Source: Hydractinia symbiolongicarpus
Lineage: Eukaryota > Cnidaria > Hydrozoa > Anthoathecata > Hydractiniidae
Length of the DNA: 64,000 bases
Direction: 5' to 3'
Assembly (NCBI RefSeq): GCF_029227915.1
Contig: NC_079878.1
Span: 5,580,001 to 5,644,000 of the forward strand
Below the pieces are notes generated by a model, which saw only the letters and a list, made by a program, of their open reading frames with translations, ran no database searches and was not told the DNA's origin. The translations under genes were made by a program, and so were the position numbers. Every line of letters starts with the position of its first letter. Positions within the stretch are counted from its first letter, which is position 1. Positions 39,227-53,430 of this stretch are shown piece after piece.

Positions 39227-39760
39227 TCAAAATTTCATTTCAATGAGGAAAGAATTGGTTCTGTGCATTTTGGTCCGTACGGCTAGTAAATTTATATATT
39301 TATAAAAGTTTGAGTCCGTTCCATATGACTTATTAACGTTGTCTTGCTAGATGCTCTACACCGTGCTTGAAATTTAATTTAAATTCTTCTATGTACAGGC
39401 CTATTTATATGCATTAGTTGAGAAAAAAAAAACAATTTTTGTGCATTTTTCTCCTGTATTCCTAAATATTCATAAATTAACGTAAGTAGCCAATTTGGTT
39501 CTTTCTTTCTAGCCTGTCAGGATGAGCTCGCATATTCGAAACTTTGTAAACATTCACAACTCATCTAAAACTAAGAAATTTAAAGAAATACAAAGTGCAA
39601 AAACAAAAAAATATTTGTTCCGCACCTTATTTATTTCAATAAATATATTTTAAAGAGAAGATATTTATATTGCGTTGTATGAAATAAAACTCCAGATACA
39701 AAGTGTCTTGTGTACACTTGCAATGGTACTCAATAAAAACCAAAAAATCTTCATTATGGC

Positions 39761-41599
<1,839 letters not shown>

Positions 41600-41835
41600 C
41601 TAAGCGATTGAAAGAAGATCATTTTACGTATTCAACGTGGTCCCAAGGTATTTTATATCGGAAGGAACCCAGAGCTTTTTAGGTTTTTAACGTCAAGGAC
41701 ACAACCTGGTTTCGTCGCAATCAAAAAGAACTCAGAACATAAATGCTACATCCAGACGTAAAAAAGATAAAAAGACCTATTCAGACAATCAAATTATTCC
41801 GTATTATCATAAAACATACATGCTATAAACAGTTT

Positions 41836-41928
41836 CAACTCGTCTCCAGGATCTCTTGTTAATATTGACAAACGCAAATGTTGTCTTGAAATATCAAATA
41901 TAGACAATAGGACTTGGGAACAAAGTTA
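41836..41928. mobile_element. Fold-back element, CTCGTCCCCAGG family
   Basis: Left end caactcgtctccaggatctc and right end gacttgggaacaaagtta pair imperfectly. No target duplication was found. It lies in the presumed first intron or upstream region of calmodulin B. Confidence 0.45.
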
Positions 41929-42377
41929 AAGATCGATTTCACTTATGCTTTTGGGTTATTGCGGTTCCTCAAATCCTGTAGTATTCGCATTATAATATAC
42001 CCGGGGCTAAATTCTTTTTTTTTCAATTACGCACAAGAAAACAAAAATTCTAAAAGCAGGCTTGTCATTGTTCTTTTATCTCTATTGTTTTTAACCTGAA
42101 ATCCCAACCTGATATTCTTATAAAACATGTTTGTATAAAAAAGCGTGTACTTTGTTTGCTGCAGTAGTGAATGAAATTGTGTGAAATTTAAAGTGTGATT
42201 CAAAGTGAAAATATTCATGTTTGTTTGACACATTATAAGTAGTTACAATTTTTTATAATTTTTGTTTATATGCTTTAAACAATGCAGAGAATAACAATGT
42301 CTTGTCTATCTTCTACAAAATTTCGAGACTTAAAATATCAAACAAGAGTGCATTTAAAAGTCTGTGATCTGTAGATC

Positions 42378-42515
42378 CATCCTCTTCCCCAGAGATTATT
42401 ACCATTTTGATATAAGATAGATGCGAAAAAAAAGTCAGTATAGTAGAGAGAGAGAGAGCATCTCGAAACGTTTTTATTCATATAAAAAAGGCAAAAATCC
42501 CTGGGAACAAGGGTG
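42378..42515. mobile_element. Fold-back element with perfect 9-bp target duplication
   Basis: The ends are catcctcttccccagagat and atccctgggaacaagggtg. Identical 9-mers ctgtagatc flank it at 42369-42377 and 42516-42524. The 138-bp interior includes a short (ga)n run and no coding sequence. This is the second unambiguous 9-bp duplication for the family. Confidence 0.8.
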
Positions 42516-42524
42516 CTGTAGATC

Positions 42525-44590
42525 CTGTGTTTTGTAGGTTTAGATTTCGTTGTCAAAAGTTCAAGCTTAATATATTTGATTAAACGTCGAGAAAAAGTAA
42601 ACTTATCTTTGTAAACTAAAAAACTTAATTAATTCAAGAAATCTTATCCGCAATTTCATGGTTAATGCGCCTTAAGATTCTGTTTCATTATTATTAATAT
42701 TCCACTCTTATTCCAAATAATCCATGGTTAAGAACAACAAAGCTGCATATTTTGAGATTCCTTCAGATTTACAGAATACAGAAATCAAATCAAATTTCGG
42801 ACGATTTACATTACAAAATAGCTTACAAAAAGAATTCATTTTTTATATAAAAATTATATCAACAAAAAAAATATCAAATTACCATTTCTTTACCACGTGA
42901 TTTTTATAAATGTTTCACAGATTTCTTTACACCAATCCAATATTGGAAGATTATATATTGATTGATGAACTATTTAGATAATCATCGCATATTAAGAAAT
43001 GATACGGTACAATTGGGAACATTAGCTACTGGTTCACTACAGAAAGCTAGGAACAAAATAAAATACAATGAAACTAGGTTTTACAAATGAGTTACTATGA
43101 CAATAACGAGAGGTTAACGCCGATTGAAAACTGACTCTTTCTCCTCTCTCATTAAAACTATGTTATCGCCAGAGATACACATAGCATTGTTTAAATTTCT
43201 TATGCATTCAATACAAGCTGGTTCCTGATCAATACATGATTTAAATAATTCGCTTACACCACGCTTAAATTATGTGAGAGTGAAGACTCGAACCTGAGAC
43301 ATGATTATAAACCGAACGCGCTACCGTTTGATCGTCTCTGCTAGAAAGTATACAACCTTAAAATTAATTTAGTGCAACAGTCTTCTTACAGCTGTTTGTC
43401 TATCTAAACTTTTGTTTCGATATTCTGCTTCCACATAATCTTTATTGTTGTATGTACTCACTGTGTTTTAAACTGTGTTTTGCATAATCTCTATTAGCAC
43501 ATTTAACAACAAACTTTGATCCAAAGAATTTTCCGCTACCCTCCACCTTTGTTGATGTCCCCTAACCTTAATATTTCTGGTGTAACATTAAATGGAGGAG
43601 AGCTTATTTTACAAGGGATTGACATGCTTTAAACATTAGAAATGCCTAATCAGCAAAAAGGTTATCAATCGCCTTAGTTATTATGGTCATAAGGACTTAA
43701 TTAAAACTGATTATGGTGATGCGTCAACGGGCATTTACGTGTTATTTACTATTGACGTTCGTTCTTTTGCCAAAAAAGTCCAGTACACAATCGTACTGAG
43801 TTCTAATCTATGAATTTATAGTATAAACAACGATCACCAACAGTACAACCGTCTGGCACAACACATGAAACAACAGTTGTGCGCATGCGCCTAATATTTT
43901 ATGGGCATGTTATTGGTTCATCTTCGCTGTTTGTAAAAGTTTGTTGACTTGTTCTTTCCCAGGGTCTCTTGCCATTTTGATACGTTTTATGTTGTAAGGG
44001 AGAAACTAAAAAACAACATATTGTGTATCATATAACAACTAACTCTTCAACTCATAACCCTTGTATAAATACCATAGACGTTTCTCCCCATCCTTTTAGA
44101 TGTCCGATATCATCGAGAAACATTTTCGAGGTCTGCTAGAATAAGATGCCAGCGTTATATGTTTGAGCTCAACTTGAAGTGGACAATCATCTTTATATAG
44201 CTTCAGCGGAGAAAATGAGTCTGCCGTTTTTCTTTTTAAAATATCTACAATCCCGATAACAGTATACATACAGCCAAAACTGCGATTCTGTTTTCTGGTA
44301 TTGCACCGGAACCCAACAATACTCTAGGGTTAGGCGTTCATAAACTTTTTACGACCTATGAAGGATAATCCCGATTGTCTTTCGGCAACATTTTCTTATA
44401 CAAAAAACATCATCAAAGATTCCAAAAACGATTCTTTTCGCAAACATAGTTGATAATAGTCTGTGCTATCAATCAGGTAGTCTACAAAGTGTCAGCAGCA
44501 CAGATGTGTTAAGAAGAAATTATAGAGAAGAAATTATTCAGAGAAGAGGAGTTATCGCCTCCAGTGTGGGATTAAAGCCACCAGAACTAT
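42525..44590. other. Intergenic or upstream DNA
   Basis: No exon supported. It holds a tRNA-like sequence (listed separately) and a single fold-back end (gacttgttctttcccagggtctctt at 43946-43970). Short imperfect repeats (agaagaaattat) lie near 44512-44540. The LTR of the following Copia-like element might be here but was not recognised. Confidence 0.4.
43272..43343 (-). ncRNA. tRNA-like sequence, probably non-functional
   Basis: On the minus strand, aacggtagcgcgttcggt resembles a tRNA D-arm/A box and aggttcgagtct a B box. Acceptor and anticodon stems do not pair properly, so it is likely a tRNA pseudogene or the head of a SINE and not a working tRNA. Confidence 0.3.
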
Positions 44591-46483
44591 AATGATTGGA
44601 GATTTTGTGTTGAGTTATGGAACAGTGCGTGTGGTAGAGCAAAAATAACAAAGGCTGATAGAAGTTACTTGTTATTCGCAAAGTTAAAGGATGTAAACCG
44701 TGATGGTTTGGGGTATAAATTAGTGACAGCCGCACAACTTGGAGATATTGATGTTTTTGGAGATAATGGAGTATTAGACAATCATTTTAAAGAGGACCAA
44801 CTAGCATTAAAGAAAAAAGCTTGGCATGATTTTGTTAATACAAAGCGAAATGAGCAAGATGAAATAGACGAATATATAAAGAAAATGTTGTCAATTTTAA
44901 CCGACGAATTAAGTCAACTTGTACTTAGTGGTATTAATGAAAAACAGGACAATATATACGATCAAGCAAAACGTTTAATGAAAAAATATTTGGGAAGTGC
45001 CGAGACAGGACAAAGTATAAAAGGTAATCATAACAAAGCAATTCAAGAGGAAGCCTTTATCAACTCGCAGCTCGTTGATGAAGAAGAAGCAATGTACACC
45101 AACTAGAATAGGAGAGAAAGAGGTGGTCGTGGACGATTCTATACAAGGGGGCAAAGAAGCGGAGATAACCAACGTGGAAGAAAACCTTTACAAAACAAAA
45201 TCAAATGCACAAATGAGAGCCCGATTTAATAAAAATGCCAGGAACAACGAGGCGGAAACGACAAAAAAATTAACTTGACGATAACGGTTATCCCATAACG
45301 TAATTATCGCATAACATAATTTTTGGCTTGATATTCCATTTTTTTGGTCGTAATGGAGCTGGATGTCCAGAGTCATACGAGAACCTTCAAAATGCGCTTA
45401 TAATTGACCCTGAAAAACAAGAGAAGGAAGCAAACATTTGTAGAATTCCAATACAACATCAGGAAGTATTTCATATGAGAAGTAGGGAAGAAGCGTTACT
45501 TGACAGCTGCTGTACGGCAAATGTTATGGAAAAGCAGTGGAAGCACATTTTCATTGACGCTCTATGTCTGATAAAGACGGAAATGAGATCAGAGATATGA
45601 AAGGTTGTACAGTAGTTCGTTTTGGTGGTGAGCCACCTGTTCGATCAACAGAGAGAATAGAGTTTCTATTTCACGTCCTTGGTGAAAGATCTACTGTGAA
45701 TGCCGATGTAGTAGATAGGGACATACCATTATTAATTTCAAAACCCGAAATAAAAGCGCAAGGTTTTATTCCAGATTTTAACGATGAATCTTTGACTGTA
45801 AATGCTTCAAGTCATTTTTTGCAGACAACGTCAACAGTACATTTTAAATTTCTTTTATGGGAATATGAAGAACTTAATTTGTGTATCACCGATATGGAAG
45901 AAAAGAAACAGCGTAAAGTGTTAACTAAATTACATAGGCAGTTTCGTCATCATTTTACCAAAGCAACAGAAGACATAATGCGTAATGCAGGTCTTCTAAA
46001 CGGTGACATTAAGTGTATTATCAATGAAGTAGTTGAAGCATGGTAACATTGTCGATATCTTCCAGATGGGATGTCTAGTACAGCTGTTTTTTTAATTTTG
46101 ATGGTCGGTGAAAACGGAAGTTGCCTTCTCAACTAGGGTTCAAACAAAAAGTGACGAGTACACTTGAAGCATAAATACTCGCATTAAAGGAGTCGTTGAA
46201 TAATGCGATTTATCTTGGATCCTTGTTGACAGAGTTTGTGTTTAATGATTTTGTTCGAAATTGATTTCCGATAATAGCTTTTACAAATAACAAACCTACA
46301 GAACAAAATATCAGATCGACAAAACAAGTCAAAGAAAAGAGACTTAGAATCGATATTGGAGAAATTCAACGTATGATAACGGAAAGTGAAATTAAAAACG
46401 TGAAATGGGTTCCTACAAATGAACAAATTGTTGCCGGTTTAACGAAACGCGATGTACTCAAGATGAAACTACTCGATCGGTAA
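44591..46483 (+). pseudogene. Copia-like LTR retrotransposon remnant with integrase/RT deletion
   Basis: The gag-like part starts near 44591 (NDWRFCVELW) and runs through 45106 (DEIDEYIKKMLSILTDELSQ). An RGG-type basic stretch follows in another frame (about 45115-45190). A knuckle remnant and a retropepsin-like block (ALLDSCCTANVMEKQW, with Cys where DSG is expected) occur around 45495. The open frame 45564-46046 continues protease and the gag-pre-integrase region (RKVLTKLHRQFRHHF). After a junction near 46060-46165 the sequence jumps to the RNase H end (SLNNAIYLGSLLTEF; RLRIDIGEIQRMI; AGLTKRDVLKMKLLDR, stop 46483). The integrase core and the whole RT are missing. LTRs were not identified. 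Confidence 0.75.
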
Positions 46484-46940
46484 CTAAACGTTGTTTTGAT
46501 TCATGAACTGATATTAAATGTTAGCTGAATTATGGACCGTTTAATGAACTTCATAGACTTTTGATGAACTATTTTGATTAATGGACTTTTGATTTTCTTT
46601 TGTACAGACTTGGATGTGTCGTTTGCATCACAGTTTTTGGGCTTGTCATTTTTTTCTTTCTTTCACAGCTGGTCTGCCAATCCTCGTTCTTCTATCATTT
46701 TTGTTTTTGTGTTTTTTTATTATCATATATCTTTAGTTCATATTCTTCCTTATCAGAAACTCGTAGGAATTTGTTAACATTCATATTTGTTTATATTCTA
46801 TAGTGAGAACCGCTGCAGGCTGAAATGTATATATATTGTTAATCAAGAGGCTACTGGGTTTTGCAAGATGTTGTGACCGATTTTTCCTAATTTATTTTTA
46901 TTTTTTTTCATTTTATTTTAAAGTTAATGAAACACCGATC
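46484..46940. other. Non-coding DNA after the Copia-like remnant
   Basis: T-rich sequence, possibly including the remnant's 3' LTR, but no matching copy upstream was recognised. Open frames 46574-46803 are Phe-rich low complexity. Confidence 0.35.
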
Positions 46941-47194
46941 CAACCTCGTTTTCAGGATCTTTCGCCTTTTAGATTAATTTGTTGGTGTTAATGGCTCTAG
47001 ACGCAAGAGAACAAGGACGAGGATGACCTCGGTCCATTCCAGGATAGGTGTCTGGAAATTAAAATTAAATTCATAGTGAAAACAAAGTTCAGCCGCGGCG
47101 TGGTGCGTTTTACTACGACAGCGATTCCTTTCCTCCCCCAAGCTTCTTTTTCGCTTCATTAAAAGCAAAAAAGTAATCCCTGGGAACGAGACTA
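46941..47194. mobile_element. Longer fold-back element of the CTCGTCCCCAGG family
   Basis: Left end caacctcgttttcaggatct and right end atccctgggaacgagact are inverted, about 254 bp apart, with a ccttttag/aaaagc inner arm. A ccgat pentamer is present next to both ends, but no full 9-bp duplication could be aligned. Confidence 0.5.
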
Positions 47195-47386
47195 GCCGAT
47201 GAGAAAAAAATCATTTGTGAATAAATAATTTGGATGATGAAGACAAGAGTTTGAATAAACAAGAATGTTGTGTTTACCCGTATCGAATTTCACAATGGCC
47301 ATGACATTATTTTGAAAAGTCCAATATTGGTGCGCAATTGCTGATGCACAAGCAAAACAAGCCTAAGGTTTGTTTCGTTTTCTGTA

Positions 47387-50300
47387 TTGATGCTAAACCG
47401 CACCGGTTTTTTCAAGGTACTCCTAGCTGCCATCCTATTTTTCACATTTATTGTTTATGTGATTCAGACGTTAAATCCAAATCTGCGGAGACATCAAGAG
47501 GTTACAAAATTAAGAATAGATATTCATTACAATTCAAAAAATCTAGTAATTCGGAAGAAAAAGACGAAGAAAATAAAAGAGAGATCTACTTTCTCTGTGA
47601 GAAAATCGCCAAAAGCTATCACTGACAGCTTACTAGAGAAAAAACAAAGTATTGTTAAAGATTTTACGGCTAGGTATGTAGTGATTATTTAGTCCTAATT
47701 ACGTGATTATCTAAACAAACAGCTCTAGCGACGATCTGGATGGCAACTTCACTAACCACATAACATCATGGTTTTGACTATAAGCCATCCCAAAAAACAA
47801 CTTTGCAAAAATGCCAGTGAACAAGGCGTGCGTTTGCACAGGACCAACCAAAAAAGTAACTGTCAAAAACGTCTTTTTTGCGTCTTAATTCTGTGATGTG
47901 TTTTTTCCAATGTGAGATTCACTGAAATTATCCATTTTATTAAGTCCATTTTATGATTAAAGTGGTTGCAATACTTGATGAATTGTCTGAGATGGAGCTA
48001 GTAGCTGCTTAAAACATCGGCATGTACCTTTTTCTGATGGTCAAAAAACAGCTGTGACATTAGGAAAACTTGGTGATGCCAATTACCAAACGGGACCTGT
48101 GGGGAGGAGAGCACACGTTGTAGTAAAACATTTTTCTTAAAAATATTCTCCAGCCTATTTAGTTTCATAATAATATAGGTATGTTTGAAAAAAATAAGTT
48201 TTAGTGCCGGTAAAAATAATAAAATGATACAACATGGACGTAAGGCCCCGGTATCATGTCATAGTCAGTCATTGTTTTCAGTAAAAAGAGAAAGTTACCG
48301 AGAAAGGGTAAATCATGAAATTAAGACGTTCATTGGTTGGTATACGCTAGCTAGATTATTCAAAGATTATCAGTTCCTTCTCAGAAAAGGACTGGACACA
48401 TTTTCAGGCCTCACAATGAAGAAAAAAATCATATGCGATAAAATAAGGAATAGGTAAAATTCGAGTGGTGGAGTTCGTGCTTAGTTGAGTAATTGCCAAG
48501 GGAAGAATTTGAGAGTTTCCAAATTATCTTGGTAACAAAGTTGCAAGACGTATTTGCTCTCTTTTGTGGAGCCTATTGGTTTTGTCCTTTTAACACCTGA
48601 TTCATGAAATTGCGTTTTGGATACTACAACACCAAATCATACTCACTTTTAATGAAAAACTTCTATTAAAACTGAAGGATATGAGATTTCAGCAAAACTA
48701 GCAGAATATAATTCCTTATCTGTTTTCAAAATCTTCTTGCGAGGCAGCACAAAAGTATCAGCTCACGAGGGTCCCGATAAGCCGCATACGCCATAAAATA
48801 TGCGGGTGTTTTCGGGCAAGTTTGATGTTTTGAAAAAAAATCAAGTATTCACCTGAAAAAAACGGCATAGACCAGAACAATGCCTGAAAAAATAAAGAAT
48901 CACCACAAAAACATTCCAAAGATTCACTACAAATGATTTAAAACTATAAAAATGAAAATAAACTTACTATGTTGTAGCGAAGTTCTTAAAGAACTGTTTT
49001 AGATGGTTTTTGATAAGGTTTACTTGATAAATAACTTATATGTAAACTTTATTATATCTTTTCCCTTCAAGCGCCTTCTTCCAACTGCCGTCTACATGGT
49101 ATGTTACAAGTAATTGCTTTTTGGGAATGCTCCCGGCGAGTTCGAGAAAGTGCGGGCGATTTCGAAGGACAACTGCCAATTTAATTCAAAAAGTCACCCA
49201 TATATATGCGGACATTTGTGGCTTATCAGCACCCTCTTATCAGCTCAAGGTCCTTTGGAAACATTGTGATTGGTTTCAACACAAGATGTTATGGAGGAGA
49301 ATCTAGGGCCACAGTGTTGACAAAACCCAGATTAAAGACTTTCTGCTAAATAATTTTTTTGCATGAGATCACGTCAGAAAGGATCCAGGAACAATCATGA
49401 TTGCTGCTAAATATTTGGCTGTTTCTAGCTTATCAATACCCTTGTTTTAATGATGAAAAAAGTATTTTTAAGATATGACCTTATGGATTATTAGTCCGAT
49501 TAGAAACTTTTAAAATGTAAGCCAAACTTATCCAGATGTATTACTATTAACTCACTTCAATTTAGTACAAACGTAAAAAAACCTGACATTCGCTAAGAAC
49601 ACTGCTCTACAGTAAGACGTTGCTAAATTTCCATTTCACAACTAAAGTACTTGAAGCAGAAATAAAGTATAAGATTAAAGACATATTTAAAGTCCGTTGT
49701 TGATATTTATAAACTGTATGTTCATATCACTAAAAAACCCACTGTGATATAGGTGTGTTATAGTAAATCTATATTTTTATTTTTAGTACTACATTCGAGA
49801 TGCCTTTTGACTTGGATACAGTTAACACTTCATTTATCAAATGTTTTGAAGAAAGTTTGGATTTAGAAGCTTATAACAAAGGTTACAACGAACTGTATAA
49901 CTTCTTTAGCATGTTGGGGACAGTGTTCAACTTCATCGCTGCTGATGTTCGAGAGAAGATAGATATATTAGTAAGTTTTCTGTTTTCGTTTTTGTTTGTA
50001 TGTTTTTCAGGGACTTATACGACACCTGTAGCTGGAAACGATGAATAAATATATGGTGCTACTAAATCAACAACAAAAAAATATGAAAAAATGATAAATA
50101 TTTGTTCTTCAGTAGTTATACCTTACTTTCAATATCCATGCCTCCTTATGAAAATAATATCAATCCGTTCTTTTCACGATTTTGCGTTATGTGTTTGTTA
50201 TGTTGTTGTTATTATCTTTTGGGTTGTTTATGATTATGTTCAAAAAATAAAATTACGATCATGTAACATTTTTCTGCATTGGGTGATTCGTCTCGTGTAT

Positions 50301-50838
50301 GTTTGTCCACATGGATACATCCTATTTGCAATAATAAACAAGTCCAAGCTCTAACACAAGTTCTCAAAATAATGTTACCTATTTTTAGGAAAATTATCGG
50401 ACTGGAGATAGTCCAAATAAAGAACATTACGTAAAAACCGAAGACATGATGCTATACGAAATCGATGTTAACAAAGAAACTGGTGCTGCGTTGCATGGCT
50501 CGCGAACTTTGTTGAGATTGCATCGTGCTTTGAAGTTCACTATGCTTTTTCTGGAGAGATTGGTTGAAATGGAAGATAAGGGAAAAGTTTCTGACATGGC
50601 TTATGAAGTATATTCAGAGAGTTTGTCCAATTACCACTCTTGGTTGGTGCGTAATGGGGCGAAACTTGCGATGTACGCTCTACCGTGTAAACGCGACTTC
50701 ATGAAGAAGATCGTACCGCCAGGGGAGGAGGAGAGTGTTGTGGCGGATAAAATTAGACATGGTGTGAAATCGCTTCATAATGTATACGAAAGTATGGAAG
50801 CGTTATATACCAAGCATGATTTGCACAGTTTGCCATAG
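47387..50838 (+). CDS. Membrane-anchored GLTP/CPTP-domain lipid-transfer protein, four exons, 389 aa
   Basis: Exons 47387-47673, 48205-48453, 49787-49970 and 50389-50838 have good splice sites (AG|GTATGTAG, AG|GTAAAATT, TTA|GTAAGTTT) and matching phases (2, 2, 0). Residues about 8-26 (FFKVLLAAILFFTFIVYVI) form one hydrophobic segment, a signal anchor. A basic linker follows. Residues about 184-389 are a glycolipid-transfer domain of the ceramide-1-phosphate-transfer type: ADVREK carries the Asp/Lys pair (D232, K236), SRTLLRLHRAL the two Arg (R279, R283), YHSWLVR the His (H323). All the headgroup-binding residues known in human CPTP appear kept. It ends in KHDLHSLP. CPTP itself is about 214 residues; a membrane-tethered form recalls GLTPD2. 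Exon 2 is the least certain piece. Confidence 0.8.
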
Positions 50839-53430
50839 TCTTCTTAAATTAAATTTTGCGTTTTTGAAGTTTACGGAGAAATTTTCCAAAAACTTATTTG
50901 ACCCGTGGTTGAAATTTTTATTTTGTATCTTTGCAGCACGACTCTGTTTCGTTTTATATTCACTTTATTTAATTAATCCCTGTTAAAAATAGAACAGTGA
51001 AAATTCGTGATTATCAGATATAAAGCGTTGAATAATTTTTGGCTTAGCATTCATGTCTCTAACCATGTTTGAAATTTCACTTAAATGTGTTGAATGTTTA
51101 GTTTTTATAAAATAATAGTTAGGTTTTTTTAATTATTATAATGTTAGTTTTATTGTAAAATTCATGTCTTCGTATGCTATACAGAGCTTTTCAACACGTG
51201 ATTGAGCTGACATTCATAAAGTCGCCTATACTTCACGATGTTTGTAGCAACCTTGATGAATATAACTCATTACTTTTCCATTTCTCTTCTGTTGACTAAG
51301 TTTGTTTTAAGACGTTCAGTTGCTTTAAATGCTCGATTTTACACCCTTATTAAATAGCGCCCTGGCGTAGTTATTTTCCCCAAAGTCAGAACCAACGGGA
51401 CGCCATTGCTGTGTGTTTTTTCAACGATTGTGGCTTTTAAGGTTGGCGTGAAAAGATTTGTTAAAAAAGAAAAATATGAAAGGAAAAAATATAACCAGCG
51501 TCCCTCTCGACTAAATGCCACCCCCTTCCTTCTCTTAAAATTTTAAATAAGCGCCCCGGGCTTTCAAACGAGCATTTAGGGCGGTCAAACGTTTTTTATA
51601 ATGCTCAAAACACCCCTGAACTATGCAATTATGCTGAAAATAGGGAAGTTTTGGCCAAATAATAATGAGATTTTCTGATATCATGTTTTGCATTAGAAAA
51701 CCTTTACAATATTATAGGTGACGATAAATTATCTATTGTAAGAATTTTGAGACTAGTAAATATATTACCTTTAATTTACAACATTTTGAATCCTGTATCT
51801 ATTTAAACTACCCTCCATTTAATGTTTCTCTTTAATTTAATGACTCAGCGCAAACATCGAGACGGCAAATTTCACTTTTGAAATCCTTTACATATCATAA
51901 AATTTGGAACCACTCCTAAAATATTTTTTATATTACGTTTTGTGACAAAAAAAAAATTATTTTGCAACAGGACTGTTCTTCTAAAATATGATTTTGAAAC
52001 GCTTCTTTTTTTTAATGTTTTCTCCTGAAATGTTACCCGAACACCTAAATTCACCTAAATCTGAAATTATGAAGTTTTAAATCGGTGGCCACCTTGTTAC
52101 ATATGGTAAAAGTTTTCTCGTTCTCATTTTTGAAAGGCGAAAACCAACCTCGATTTTATATGGTTTTCGTGATTTTCACTTTAGACCGCCCTGTACGTAG
52201 GTAGGATTTCCGAGTTGCCTGTTTTTGTGATGAAGAGGATGTTGAAGCTATTTTCATATTTTTTATGACTGCATGCACGAAATAGGTTTTAAAACGAGGC
52301 TCTTGCCTCAAATTCATTATTTTTGTAAACATTTAATACTTTTTTAATTAGTTTTAATATAAAAAGTTAACACGAAATTTGAAAAAACTTTTGTTTCTCG
52401 TAAACATGTTGTTTTTTTAAAAAAAAAACACTGTTTCAAAAGTTTGAATCAAGGAGATAAAAAACTTTGCCTCTATGATCCAAAACCTTATTTTGTGTGT
52501 AAATAAGACAACATAAGTTTAAAGTTTTTTTGAAGATTTCAGAAATACCTTTGCAACTAGGGAAGAAAAGTGATTAGTTAGACGGGGGTTACGTTAAAAT
52601 TATAACATTAATATTTATCCGTATGATAAATAATGCAAAATAAATATGACATTTAAAATTAAGTGATTTACTCATAAGTATTCTACGTAAACTTAATATT
52701 TTTTTCTATTTATGCTATGCCTTTAAAACTTGCAAATAAATTTCAAATACCCCCTGAAATATTCTTGTAATAGTGTGAACATAGAGTCAAGATATTCCAA
52801 TAGAATACAGCAACAACAAAAAGTAACTGCAAAAAATATGTGTGGAGGGAATATATTTTCTATTTTTTTGTAGTACACCTGTTGTAAGTTTTGTCAGGAT
52901 GATCGCGTTGTTTCAAAGTGAGATCTGCAGAACATATACTTTTATATTCTTAAAAGGAAAACTTGAAGTTAAAGAATCGTTTTTCTTTTTTCGACATCTT
53001 AACGTTAACGAACCAGATTGCGTTTTTGGGGCTAAATGTTTTAATTAAATGTACCACACTTATAATTTTGTCAAAGAAATGAAATGTGTTGTAAATCCTT
53101 TATGAATTTGTAGTTTGCCATCGGAACAAGATATAGTAAAAAAAATCTGTTTTGTATTGTTAGCGTGAATGACTATCCAGAGAGGACATGATAGAAATGA
53201 TTTTTGAATTTTTTATTCAACATCAATTTCTTTTCTTTTTTTGTCTTTCTTTTTTCTGTATCGAGAAAGTACTTTCCAAGTGTTGCCGTTGACTTCAGAT
53301 TGGAATGAGATTAGAATATAACAAGCACTGCTTCAATGTTGATAAATTTACTTTAGGAAAAATAGTTTTAAAAGTACTTTTAATGGTTACGTGGTATTTG
53401 TAAACTTTTTTATCCCTTATAGCTTCTATC
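50839..53430. other. Intergenic DNA with a candidate DNA-transposon pair of ends
   Basis: No exon supported. It contains agggcggtc at 51578-51586 and the inverted gaccgccct at 52184-52192, listed as a possible element. A splice-acceptor-like tatcccttatag ends at 53422, 8 nt before the next ATG. Other open frames are short. Confidence 0.4.
51578..52192. mobile_element. Possible MITE with AGGGCGGTC ends
   Basis: agggcggtcaaa and its inverted counterpart (tttagaccgccct) bracket 615 bp of AT-rich non-coding DNA. The inverted match is short and no target duplication was found. A further agggcggttc copy occurs near 37992. Confidence 0.3.
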
